Below, piece by piece: positions 11,517 to 21,851 of a stretch of 64,000 nt of DNA. The position numbers and the translations under genes were made by a program. Origin of the DNA: Petrolisthes cinctipes (taxonomy: Eukaryota; Arthropoda; Malacostraca; Decapoda; Porcellanidae). Under the pieces are notes generated by a model. The model did not search any database, had not been told where the DNA came from, and saw nothing but the letters and a program-made list of their open reading frames with translations. Within the stretch, counting starts at the first letter, position 1, and the number at the start of each line of letters is the position of its first letter. The stretch spans positions 1,383,001 through 1,447,000 of the forward strand of contig JAWQEG010000501.1 of NCBI GenBank assembly GCA_033782935.1, in the 5' to 3' direction.

Positions 11517-11843
11517 AGGTTAAAGGTCCGCCAATGAGTGGCAGTCAATGGGACAGAGTGTATCACACACTATGTGTATGAAACACAACTATAGCACGCA
11601 TCACAAGGATGATGAGTGGCCCAAAGACCTCTCCACCCACGTGAGACCCGAGTCAGCTTCAGCTATGGCTGCGTAAGCAGGAAGACCTCAGACAGCTGAC
11701 TCAAACCCCCCACCCCCTGCTCACAGGGGTGGTAACCTCTGGCATCAGTGAAAGATTTTTATCGTGTCCCGAGCAAGGATCGAACGCTGGGCCGCAGGAT
11801 TGCAGCCGCAGACTCTAGCACTGTGCTAGCCAGAAGCTAGCAC
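11517..11843 (-). mobile_element. tRNA-derived SINE inserted in the GT minisatellite
   Basis: On the minus strand the head (about 11760-11842) has a box-A-like TGGCTAGCACAGTGC and a box-B-like CGTTCGATCCTTGC about 45 bases apart, the internal RNA polymerase III promoter pattern of tRNA-derived SINEs. The body continues to about 11517. GT minisatellite flanks both sides. A precise target duplication cannot be fixed in repetitive flanks. Confidence 0.7.
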
Positions 11844-11844
11844 A

Positions 11845-12022
11845 CACACACACAGAAGTGTGTGTGTGTTTCCTTCTGTGTTTTGTTATGTGTCCTGTTG
11901 TGTGTGTGTGTTTCCTTCTGTGTTTTGTTATGTGTCCTGTTGTATGTGTGTGTGTGTTTCCTTCTGTGTTTTGTTATGTGTCCTGGTGTGTGTCCTGTGT
12001 TTTGTTATGTGTCCTGTTCTAT
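11845..12022. repeat. GT-rich minisatellite, second part
   Basis: Same unit as 11015-11516. Confidence 0.92.
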
Positions 12023-12245
12023 CTATCTATCTATAGCTCCGATGCCTCGCTCCCTCCAGGAACTCCGACCAAGGGGGTGGCCTCGGCAGAAGAGTCTCCA
12101 GTTTCCCCTGTTAACGCACTCCCTCCTCACTTTCTCCATCCCCCCTCCCCCCTCACACTTCTCTCTCTCACATACTCTTCCACTCTGTTCTGCCATCTAA
12201 CCGGAGGTCTGCCTCTCACACCAGGTCCCATAACTTCACTTCCAT

Positions 12246-12899
12246 GGGGTGCTGATGGTATAGCGGTTAGCACACTCGCCTGGCATGCGAGAGATCCCGG
12301 GTTCAATTCCTGGGTCAGTGGAATTGTTGGACAATTTTCCCAGCCCCCAATGTCCCTGTTCACCTAGCAGTAAATAGGTACCTGGCTGTAAGAGCAAGGA
12401 TAACATGCTACCTTGTAAGCTGGGGGAAGACGTGTTGATGGCTAGAGGAAGATGTGTTGATGTAAAAAACTACCCAGCACACTTCTCAACTACCCAGCAC
12501 ACACTGGTGAGGGAAGATGTGTTGGTGCAAATTACCCATCACACTTCTCAACTACTCAGCAACACACTGGTGAGGGCTGGTTCTATCCAGAAATGAGGAA
12601 TCTGGCATCCTCTACCACACCCTGGCCTGTTCTGTCTGTCTCCTTACTATCTCTCATTCCTTCTGGGTAGCCGACGAGATCGCTCGATTGGGTGGCACAA
12701 CAAGGAAGACTACAGACGGTGGGAATGTTGGCCCAGGGATACATGCCCGTGAGCCAGCAGTCCCCTCGTCTGCTGCTTTCGAAGAAACAGACCTCACTAT
12801 CACCCTGACTCCCATTTGGGGGTCCGAGCATCTGCACGGTTTCGGTCAACCAGACTCGGGACTGCTCGGCCAGACAGTCTGGGGAACTACAACAACAAC
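12246..12899 (+). mobile_element. 654 bp tRNA-headed retroposon with 14 bp target duplication
   Basis: AACTTCACTTCCAT occurs at 12232-12245 and 12900-12913, and the host LINE sequence is continuous across it. The head at about 12249-12318 looks like a tRNA, with box A TAGCGGTTAGCAC, an anticodon-type stem CTCGC/GCGAG around a CTGGCAT loop (would-be anticodon GGC), and box B GGGTTCAATTCC. The tail is (ACA)n just before the right duplication. Between them is the CACCTAGCAGTAAATAGGTA block frequent in decapod SINEs, and a roughly 55 bp unit around ACCCAGCACACTTCTCAAC repeated two to three times at 12420-12580. It is long for a SINE, perhaps because of that internal repetition. Confidence 0.85.
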
Positions 12900-13230
12900 A
12901 ACTTCACTTCCATACACCTTCTTTACAAACTCCACACTTTGCATTCTCTCCAAATGTCCAAACCACCTCAGTGTATTACGCTTCACTCTCTCAACCACTC
13001 CACACTTCCATACACCTTCTTTACAAATTCCACACTTTGCATTCTCTCTACATGTTCAAACCATCTCAATGTATTACACTTCACTCTCTCAACCACTCCA
13101 CACTCAATACCAACTGCCTTCTCACTCATACCACACCTCTCATACACACTCATTTCTTTCTCCATCCCACCTAGTAAGTCCACATGCTCCTCTCAAGTAA
13201 CTCATTTCCACTGCACCTATTCTACATCTC

Positions 13231-14455
13231 TCATACATATACACACTCATTACTTTCTCCATCCCACCTAGTAAGTCCACATGCTCCTCTCAAGTAACTC
13301 ATTTCCACAGCACCTATTCTAGACTGATGAGCCCTACTCCATGTCCATGTCTCTAACGCATATGTCAGTATTGGCAGGATTATACTATTTCTCAGTCCCT
13401 TTTTCACTTCCATACTCACACTTCTACCCTTCATAATCCTCCCCAGTGATATTATGAACTGCCTGCCCCTCACTGCTCTCTCCCTGATTTCTCCTTCCAT
13501 GTTTACACAGAACTGTTCCCAGTTACTTGAATTCCCTCACCTCATCCACCCTCTCACCCCCTAAAGTTATCTCACATTCAGTCCCAGTTGGTACAGCCAC
13601 TCTATAGGGTGTAGCAAAGTCAATTACTTCTGTTTTGGTCCTCTCAAATACCATCACCTTACTCTTACCAACATTCACCTTCAGTTTTCTTTGCTTACAC
13701 ACGGACTGAAACTCATCCACCACCCTCTGTAACTCCCTTTCACTCTCAGCCAGCAGCACAGTGTCATCCGCAAATAAGCTTGCAACCAAGGACCAATCTA
13801 CTCCATTCAACCTCAGTTTTGCACCCAGGCCATCCACCTTTGCCTTCATCTCTCTCATGCACCCATCCAAAAAGATATTGAACAACTATGGTGACATGAC
13901 ACACACCTGCCTCAATCCTACACTGATATCAAAGTTCTCACTCTAATCACCCTCAATCCTCACACAAGCTTATGCCTCTCTATAGAAAGCCTCAATCCGC
14001 TCCAGCAAGCGCCCACCAACACCGTAAATCCTTAATACATCTGTCATAGCTCTCCTATCAACCCTATCGTATGCCTTTTCCAAATCTATGAAGGCAGCAT
14101 ACAACTTCCTACCCTTCCCAATATATTTCTTCACTGTTGATTTTATTGCAAAGATCTGGTTCACACATCCTCTACCCTTTCTGAACCCTCCCTGCTCCTC
14201 AATGACTTTATTCCCAGTTACTTCTATCAGTCTCTCAGTAAGAACCTACCCATACACCTTCCCCGGTACACTAAGAAGGCTTATTCCCCTATAGCTACCA
14301 CACTCATCCTTACTCCCCTTCCCCTTGTACAGAGGCACAATTATGACTCCTTCAGTTCTCTGGCACCTCTCCCTGTCTCCAAGCCAATGTGCATATAAGC
14401 AGCATCCACTCCACCACTTCCTCCCCCCTACACCTCAGTATCTCTGCAGTTATTT
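13231..14455 (-). pseudogene. LINE reverse transcriptase, fragmented
   Basis: RT motifs on the minus strand: AAFIDLEKAYDRVDRRAM at about 14094-14041 (catalytic Asp), NIFLDGCMREM, then LFADDTVLLAESE at about 13780-13742 (catalytic FADD) and KVNVGKSKVMVF at about 13690-13653. The pieces lie in at least three frames. The C-terminal LRWFEHVERM motif is near 13060 and is duplicated. Confidence 0.85.
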
Positions 14456-15423
14456 CATCCACCCCCGGTGCCTTTCCTATCTTCAACTTTCCTGACCTCT
14501 TCCCTTCCTAATTCTCCCTGTACATCCTGTCGTCTACCTCCTGCCTCCATCCCCATGCATGTCACCACCACCTCCCCTCCCGTCACCCCATTCATCAGAC
14601 CATCAAAATGCCTATTCCACACTTCTTTCACTTCCTCACTTCTACTCACAGTAACTCCATCCTCTCTCTTCATTCTCACGCTACCAGACTTTCCTTCTCC
14701 TCTTTCTCTTTTCACCTCCTTCCAGAATAATTTCTTGTTTTCTCTCAACTTATTACTCAGTTTCCTACCAAACTCCTCATCCACTCTCCTTTTGCTCTCA
14801 CTCACTGTCCTCTTCACTTTCCTCTTACACTCATTGTATTCCCTCTTTCACCTCCTCTGGCACATTTCTCTACAGGGTTCTCCTAAAAGCCTTCTTCTTA
14901 TTCTCTACTGCATCCTTCACTTCTTCAGATCACCATGCACTCCCTTTCTTCCCCATCTTTTGTACTTTGTACCCCACCACTTCTGCTGCTGTCTTACACA
15001 CTAAAGTTTTGAATGTTTCATACACATCAATCACTCCCACCCCTATCACCATCCTTGCATCCCCCAGCACCTCACTCACCCTCCTCTTATATTCTGCTTC
15101 ATCTAATTTCCTACTAGCCACCTCCCTCTTTTTCCTCACCCCTTCATCCCTCCTACCATATTCCCACTTAGCACTAACCTTCATCCTTACCAACACCGCA
15201 AAATGGTCGGAGCATTGGATAATTTCTCTCACCACTTTTGCATCGACCCTGTGATCTTGTATGAAACTTGGAGGCTTGTGATTCCTCCTGACTATGCCAC
15301 AAAACACGCTCCTTCAATATGGGTGATGTTTCGTGGCAAAATTTGAAGGACTCGCAAACCTCCAATTTTCTGACTACATCACAGGGTCCCTTAACCTTTC
15401 ATCCACTGCCACATAATAATCAA

Positions 15424-15860
15424 TCAAACTCTTCTGCTCTCATCCTTTCTCTTCCATGTATACCTGTGGATCATCTTGTGCTGAAAGAAGGTGTTTGCCA
15501 AGAACAACCCCCTCTCGGCACAGACATCCACCAGATACTCACCCTTCTCATTTACTCCTTCTACACCCCATTTACCCACAATACTTCCCACTTCCTCACC
15601 TCCCTTTTTTCTATACATATCTCCCATCATCACCACTCTCCTTCCATTATCAATCTTTCTCAGACACGCATTCAATTCCTCCCAAAACACACTCATCCTC
15701 TCTCCCCGTCCTACTCTTTTCATCCTCTGGTGCATATGCACACACCCACGCATATTTCACCATCCCAATCTTTCCCGTCATCCATACAATCCTCGACCCA
15801 TGTCCATCCACACCAACCCATACTCCCCCTACCCTTACCTTCCCTTCTTACCAACCCATC
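15424..15860 (-). pseudogene. LINE EEP endonuclease, C-terminal half
   Basis: Apurinic-type endonuclease motifs: YAWVCAYAPEDEKSR, FWEELNACL, RVVMMGDM (the catalytic GDxN motif, here followed by Tyr rather than Asn) and LANTFFQHKMIHRYTWKR. Translation continues leftward in another frame at 15307-14930 (SDHFAVLVRMKV, holding the SDH motif). It is upstream of the RT, as expected for one LINE ORF. The N-terminal part is lost in pyrimidine-rich sequence after about 15860. Confidence 0.8.
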
Positions 15861-16030
15861 CTCCACCTACCCCAACCATCCCTCCTTACCAACCTATCCT
15901 CCTCCTACTTTGTATACTCACACCATCCCCCTGTGAGTTCCCTATCCTCCCTTCTTACCAACCCATCCTCCTCCTATCCCCCATATCCATTTACGTTGTC
16001 CTCCCTCTACCCCTGCACACTCTCTCTCTC
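15840..16030. repeat. Imperfect TTACCAACCCATCCTCC repeat
   Basis: Four or five imperfect copies. A related purine-rich motif (AGGATGGGTTGGTAAGAAGG) appears in the opposite orientation at 33665-33690. Confidence 0.7.
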
Positions 16031-16709
16031 TCAGTGAGTGTGTGACTGTCTGACTGACTCGAGTTACTGCCTACCCGTGCAATTTGTGAGTTCACAATTA
16101 TTATTATTAACTTTAATTAATTATGTATCTTATTCGATGTATTGTCATAATTTTACTAAGAAATATTGAAGTAATAACACTTCCCTTATAATACAGTGAA
16201 ACACATAGTATAAGCATAAATTATTTAGACATCTTTTAAACGCAGTACTAGAGTTTGGGCTGGTCCGACCTGGCGCCCGCGGGCATCGCTATCGTTCCCT
16301 GTTTCCTCTCTTTTTAATTATCTTTTTTCCACGATTTGTGATAACTAAATGGATTTACAAGTTTGTTTTTGCAATAAAAATGTACATTAATGTGTTTATG
16401 CTACATAGCAAGCGTTCCCAACGGCTAATAAAATAATCACGTAGAGCACGAAGTAAATAATATTAATTAGCGAGCAGTGGCAACATCTTTGTTTCAGCTG
16501 ACTGACTTGTCGACTGCCTGCATTTGTCACTCGCCGACACTCGGTTGTATTTCAGACATTCTAGAAATGTCTATATACAAGCTAAGATGATATCCATTTG
16601 TTCATTAGATAGAAGAGGAATTGTAGAAATAATTCCTATTAATAACTCAATTTTAGGGTAGTTGGCGCTTGACTTGTTGTAACAGTTAGGGCTACATATA
16701 CAGAGTACC

Positions 16710-17448
16710 AAAAGTATTGCCAGTCAAGACAACTTATACCCGCCTCTCTCGTCAACATTGGTATGTTGTTAGGTCAACTTGGGGTCACTAAGAAGGTCAG
16801 GATTGGTGGGTATCGGGGAAAAGGTCAGCAATATGCATATGTTGGCATGTGTATTCGCCATGGTGATATTGCTGGACCAGATGCTGACAACCCACGTATT
16901 CGTAGTACAACATATAAAAAGAAGAAAGCAACACCTACAACGGTTACTACGAGCACAAAGACACACGGTTTGTGCAACTTTCTTCACAAATATTACGTTA
17001 CAACTCCTGGCATCAACAATAATAATATTCCTGTTGCTGTTGATGAGTTCTCTCGTAACTACCATAATTACTGCCAGCACAAGAACCAAACACCTGTATC
17101 ACAAGTAACAATAATGATATTTATGAAAGAGAGAGGACTGAAGACTATAATAGTATCCGGTTAGGTAGTATAGGTAAACTCTTTTACTTTGGCCTAACCC
17201 GTCGCCGGACCTACCCTTCTGCTGCCTCAGTTCCTGTCTCTACCCAATGCAGTCCTTCTACTGACAAGATGACCCAGCCTCACCCTACAGGCCAACTAAC
17301 ACAGTCCTGTCCAACTGACCCTTGGCCTGTCCAGTCTTGCCCTGACTTTAATATTTTGCTAGACTCACTTTTGGAGGAATTATCAAACCCAATATCAAAA
17401 GTTGAACCACGTCAACCAGTCTATGATACATGGTTTTGGGATGACTAG
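16710..17448 (+). pseudogene. Winged-helix (RFX-like) protein gene, diverged third member
   Basis: The frame around 16710 gives EYQKYCQSRQLIPASLVNIG, followed by MLLGQLGVTKK and QQYAYVGM. This lines up with the winged-helix segments at 21.6-22.1 kb and 59.9-60.4 kb (FC...PV...FGRFL..LGV...Y.YVG). After an Asn/Thr-rich linker the coding frame must shift before about 17100. The new frame reads NNNDIYERERTED, a Pro/Ser/Thr-rich tail and an acidic-hydrophobic end (FNILLDSLLEELS...WFWDD) to TAG 17446-17448. The C-terminal acidic end resembles the end of the other family members. It lies just inside the left inverted repeat, so the start of the gene overlaps that repeat. An intron instead of a frameshift is possible. 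Confidence 0.6.
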
Positions 17449-19600
17449 GCCTAATCTTAATAAATATTTCCTTCCACTAGTAGCCTAATATTGAAGGATG
17501 TATGTTACCTATTTGTTACTTATGTATTCACATTTAGTTTACATAAAGATTTACCATATATTAAATTCTCTGTAGCCTTCATAATATTGCCTACTTATCT
17601 TAATTTAATAAATGTTTCGTTCCACTATAAAAATGAATTAGTAATATTGAAGTATGTATGTATTTGTTACTTTTATGTTCATATTTAGTTTACACTATTA
17701 TAAATTATCTATACATAATATAGCCTATTTATCTTAATATATGTTTCGTTCCAAAAGTAGCCTAATAATGAAGGATGTATGTATTTGTTACTTTTATGAT
17801 CACATTAAGTTCTCATAAAGATTTACTTTATCTTACATTCTCTGTATAAAATATACAGGAATTATACTTCTATTTCTACTAGGCTATACTGTAACTTATG
17901 TATTCTATGTGTTAATAAGGAAATCCTTTAAGGAATGGTTTTAATAGTATTCCTGGTTTAGTTTTCTTTATTGCTTTAACTTGAACAAATGTTATAAATA
18001 CAGTATGGTTATACATAGTAACATAGCTATGATTACAAAGTATTGTATTATACAGTATGTTAATGAGGTTTATTTATTATCAGAACAATAGATGACTTCA
18101 TATTACACTTTTCTTGAATATTCACCTTGGAACATATTAGTAAATTAATTAATATTTTTTTTACCTTTATTTGTTATTAAAGGAATAATATTTTTGCAAA
18201 CAATAGTTTTCTTGATAACATCTTACTATATTGTGTTTTGAATCTTGGATAATGTATAAAAGAAACTACTATTGTTTACTGAACATAAATATATTGGGAA
18301 GGTTTTGTATTATATTTTTGCAGTTACATTTACATTAATCCGTTCTGAGCCAAAATAAAGAAATATTAATAACAAACTCAGATTATTATATGTATCATTA
18401 ATTAAAGAGGTCTAACCTAAAGCACTAGTTTATATATTTGTTTAATATTAAAGTCAAAATAAAGAAATATTAATCATAAACTCAGATTATTGTATGTATC
18501 ATTAATTAAAGAGGTCTAACCTAATTTAAAGCCTATATATTTGTGAAATCTTTTTACTTCAGTGACAATAAACATCACCTACACTTTCTGTTTATTGTAT
18601 ATTTTATGTGATTAGTGTCAAAATAAAGTTAACAATCATTATAATAAAGTTGTATATTTCTACAACCTGATATGTAGTATATAATTCTGATAACTATTAT
18701 GCTCTGATATTTCCGTATTAAAATCCATCCAAGCAAAAGTAGCCTATAATAGTCAGATGACTTAAAAACTGTACCAATATTTTGTATTTTACTATCATAG
18801 CTTGGGTCACCTGCTGCCTAGAGTGATTGATTGATTAATTGATATTAGGCGCTGCAACAGCGAGGTCATATAGCGCTAGAAAAAAGGTGATAGAGAGGTG
18901 AGACAGCAAGCAGGAAGGAAATAGAAAGAAAAGAGGGACATTTGAAGAACTAAAAGCTAGTGGCTGGGGCCGAAGGGGCGCCAAAACCCTTAAAGTATTG
19001 CCCACCCTACGGGGTGTCTAGAGTGACACAAAGCATAGATTCTATTTTCTGAAGGAAACAATAAAATTATATTATTGACTGACTGATAAGAAAACAGTGT
19101 GGTAATGAAAAATATTAACATTAATATGGAGCTAAAAAAGCTGAATACAGTTATAGCTGAAGTTAATAATAATATAGAGCAATGATATTATACAGCCAAG
19201 GTAAGATACAGCTAAAATAATATACAACTGAGGTGTTATTACCTTCAGCTATACAGCTAGGAAAATAAACTGCTAAAATATCCAGCTAAGGTAATATACA
19301 GCTTAGATAATACACACATCAGGTAATAAACAACTAAAATAATATACAACAAAAGTCACATTACAAATTAATACAAAGGAATACAAAGAACCATCACGCA
19401 ACAAACCTAATAGTCCTTATGAGGAGGTGTGCTTTTACTAGGTTACTATATTCATTATTTTTATGGTGGAAAAAATTAGTTCCCTAATATATGTTCATGG
19501 CAAATGTAATGCAACAGAATAAACAACAAATTTACATATTTCAGTACTTAGCTTATATGTAACTTATAAACGGTTAAATGTATCTAAGGTCATATTGCTT
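17449..19600. other. AT-rich body with local tandem duplications
   Basis: No gene recognised. Three imperfect copies of a roughly 130 bp unit (GAAGGATGTATGTA, TTTGTTACTT, TTTAGTTTAC) lie between 17485 and 17880. A roughly 105 bp unit (AAATAAAGAAATATTAAT to GAGGTCTAACCTAA) is duplicated at 18340-18525. The segment 18180-18560 reappears at 37870-38215. A small retroposon is inserted at 18827. Confidence 0.6.
18827..19017 (-). mobile_element. 191 bp SINE-like retroposon with 9 bp target duplication
   Basis: CTAGAGTGA occurs at 18818-18826 and 19018-19026. The insert begins with a TTGATTGATT-type run, which would be the simple-repeat tail on the minus strand. The body contains GCGCTGCAACAGCGAGG and GCCGAAGGGGCGCC. 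Confidence 0.65.
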
Positions 19601-19626
19601 AGAAGGGAATAGATGCATTATATTAG

Positions 19627-19941
19627 TCACGATATAAATAACATACAATAAGCCTTGCCAATTGGAAAGAATCCTATTTTACCGAAAAGGGCTATATGTT
19701 CTTTTTTTTTCTTATTGTATTGGTGGTAGATATAAGGAGTGTACAATTCAATAAATTGACCTTGAAAAGGAGTTTCTAAATATTGTGAGCCAGTATTTTT
19801 AATGAAAAAATCAATTATTTGATTTGTAAATTGCTGCTCTCCCGAAACGTTTTGCTTAAAAGTAGCCATTATTGCATAGAGAACATGAGTCAAATGATAT
19901 TCATCACATTCAATTGGTTTGAAGTCAACCAAAAATTGCAT
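19627..19941 (-). CDS. Unrecognised 104-residue ORF inside the 14 kb structure
   Basis: Starts MQFLVDFKPIECDEYHL and ends GKAYCMLFIS. Its composition (Asp, Glu, Tyr, Phe spread evenly, ending in a Lys-rich patch NKKKKE and a hydrophobic end) is more protein-like than the surrounding AT-rich frames. I recognise no domain. It may be a gene or exon of the large inverted-repeat element. No homology is visible to me, so a chance ORF cannot be excluded. Confidence 0.35.
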   Translation of the reverse strand: MQFLVDFKPIECDEYHLTHVLYAIMATFKQNVSGEQQFTNQIIDFFIKNTGSQYLETPFQGQFIELYTPYIYHQYNKKKKEHIALFGKIGFFPIGKAYCMLFIS

Positions 19942-20044
19942 TATAGATTACAAGTCATACCCTACCCTACTGTATTTTGAAAAGGGAACTGATACTGGTA
20001 ATAATTTTTGCAGCGGTTTGTACAGCCATTTTTGCAGCCGTACA

Positions 20045-20465
20045 ACACCAGCTAGACGTAGGGTTCGGTGAGAGAGGGAAGAGTGGGGTGAGAGGGGAGG
20101 AGGTGAGAGGGAAGAGTGGGGTGTGAGGCGGGAGGTGAGAGGGAAGAGAGGTGGGGTGGGGGAGGGTGAGAGGAAGAGAGGTGAGAAGGGGGAGGGTGAG
20201 AGGGAAGTGGGGTGTGAGGGGGAAGGTGAGAGGGAAGAGAGGTGGGGTAGGGGAGGGTGAGAGGGAAGAGTGGGGTTGGAGGGAGGTGAGAGGGAAGAGA
20301 GGTGGGGTGGGGGAGGGGGAGAGAGGGAAGAGTGGGGTGGGGGAGGGGGAGAGAGGGAAGAGTGGGGTTGGAGGGAGGTGAGAGGGAAGAGTGGGGTTGG
20401 AGGGGAATGAGAGGTGAGAAGGGGGTGATGTGAAGGAGGGAGGTGTGTGTGTGGGGGGGGGGGGG
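20045..20465. repeat. GA/GGGT-rich minisatellite
   Basis: Imperfect units of GAGAGGGAAGAGTGGGGTG and GGGGGAGGGTGAGAGG, ending in a G run at 20453-20465. Pro/Ser/Leu-rich minus-strand frames here are artefacts. Confidence 0.9.
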
Positions 20466-20567
20466 ACCATATGTCCATAACTGCCTCCCTAGCATTCTAT
20501 ATTTTCCTTTTATTTCTCTTTTTCTTCCCACCTTCCCTCTTTCCCTCCTTACTCTCCTCCCCTCGCC

Positions 20568-20650
20568 CCCCCCTCTCTCTCTCTCTCTCTCTCACATGGA
20601 CGTGCTGGGTCCCAAGCTGTCAGGTGTCAAATGCCAGGGAAAGGAACTAT

Positions 20651-20682
<32 letters not shown>

Positions 20683-20690
20683 TTTCTGAA
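20568..20690. repeat. (CT)n and (ACT)n microsatellites
   Basis: CT run at about 20570-20593 and ACT run of about 12 units at 20647-20684. Confidence 0.9.
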
Positions 20691-21223
20691 CATGTCACTT
20701 ATGTTGTGTGCGATAATGGATTTTCCCATAAAAATTACCATTTTTCCCCAATACAGTGGTTGGAAATATAATAAAACAACACAAATGACATTTGTATCGT
20801 TTCTATTTGTGAAAACGCATCCCATTGAGTATTAATCACTTCTGAGAAACCTACAAAGAGAAAAACAATGACAGATATCCCATATTGTTAAAGTAAAATG
20901 GTGGCCAAAGGTGACCAAGGCAATAATTATCTCGAGGGGTCCCCAGTGGTTAAAACACGGTACTGACCCAGACGTGTATCAATACATCACCCACTTACAA
21001 AGTAACTAGCCTATAATATATATTTTGTCACTGACACTGATCGGACAGGGCGCTGACATAGCACGGATATGTGTGAATGCACATTATTAAATTGATTTTA
21101 TTTACTTCATTACTCAAATCAAACTTGTCCTTATTTAATTAAAAATTAATTGGTGTATTATTTGAATGGAAAATGATTATTTTGACCTTCAAATATGATT
21201 ATTTTTCATTTTAATAATATAAA

Positions 21224-21264
21224 GTCACGTGACTATACTATGATCAGCGGAAAGACTATAAAAG
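21224..21264 (+). promoter_or_regulatory. Conserved E-box plus TATA promoter of the winged-helix element
   Basis: The palindrome GTCACGTGAC (21224-21233) lies 24 bases before TATAAAAG (21257-21264). The same pair with the same spacing is in copy II on the minus strand (60817-60826 and 60786-60793) and, with one E-box change, in the 5.6 kb copy. The sequence after the TATA box is also highly conserved, consistent with a transcribed leader. Confidence 0.65.
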
Positions 21265-21499
21265 GAATGTGCGCATGTGTATTACATCATTGAATCCTGG
21301 AACCTTATAACTGAGAGACGTACTCAACTACACACTCCAGTTATCTTTCACTCAGGCACTGCAATTGGATACCAACAAGCAACATTATCACCTAATAAGG
21401 ATTAAACTACCATTAAATAAGAAGCTGAAGAAATTTGAAAGAGGAAAGTAAATTATATATTGATGATAAAATAAGAGTAAAGTCACAGAGTTTGTCACT

Positions 21500-21850
21500 A
21501 TGGATACAACAATGAAGATCAACAAGCAAACACACAAGTTTACCGGCCGAGAAAGTTTGTACGAGTTTATAATATTATATCATGAATGTAAAATTAGCGG
21601 CTGTGTAAATGACCGAATGTCAAGAGAAGAACTGGTATGTAGATACACTGACTTCTGCCAGCCTCGTGGATACCCTGTAGCATCTACTGTCAGTATCGGA
21701 AGGTTCCTAGCCAAGTTGGGAGTGAGGGCGGGTGCCAGGGTTGGCACAAAGAATAACCAGAAATATGTCTATGTTGGAATTAAGTATGAACCTAAAAGTA
21801 GGCCTAATGACAAAGGATGTAAAGGAATGAAGGAGCTGAGTTTGTCATGA
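21500..21850 (+). pseudogene. Winged-helix protein, first wH domain (copy I, separated by a frameshift)
   Basis: Starts MDTTMKINKQ. Residues about 20-95 form the domain: LYEFIILYHECK, then EELVCRYTDFCQPRGYPVAS, then VSIGRFLAKLGVRAGARVG and QKYVYVGIKYEP. The order of LxxxYxxFC, Pro-Val, FG/IGrfL, LGV, Arg and YxYxG matches the RFX-type winged helix, and less specifically the C-terminal wH of D5/P4-type primases. DNA binding is inferred from that resemblance. The frame stops at TGA 21848-21850 after GMKELSLS. Copy II has 14 extra bases exactly here, which keep the frame open into the second domain, so the stop reflects a deletion. Confidence 0.65.
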
Positions 21851-21851
21851 G

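Larger units (their letters stand above)
12023..15900 (-). mobile_element. Decayed full-range LINE, minus strand, with (GATA)n-type tail
   Basis: The tail is the TCTATCTATCTA at 12023-12036. The 3' end block CCCCTTTGGGGATTGAGGC-like is shared with fragments at 24623-25090 and 27441-27725. Reading leftward from about 15850 on the minus strand, endonuclease, RT and a C-terminal region follow in correct order but in different frames with stops. The body is interrupted by a 654 bp retroposon at 12246-12899. Within the C-terminal region two segments are tandemly duplicated (118 bp near 12907-13110 and about 90 bp near 13140-13325). The overall style (YAAFIDLEKAYDRVDR, FADDTVLLAES) is a LINE type common in decapods. 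RTE-like is my best guess for the clade. Confidence 0.85.

Noticed and set aside
12249..12318. A functional tRNA gene
   Set aside because: It has box A, box B and an anticodon-like stem, but sits as the head of a retroposon with target duplication and poor acceptor pairing.
11004..12367. Cys/Val-rich open frames up to 169 codons on the plus strand
   Set aside because: They translate a GT minisatellite in three frames, plus LINE and SINE sequence. No independent coding signal.
15319..16045. Pro/Ser/Thr-rich plus-strand frames over 180 codons
   Set aside because: Opposite strand of LINE endonuclease and a pyrimidine-rich repeat.
19948..20531. Pro/Ser/His-rich minus-strand frames
   Set aside because: Direct translation of the GA/GT-rich minisatellite.
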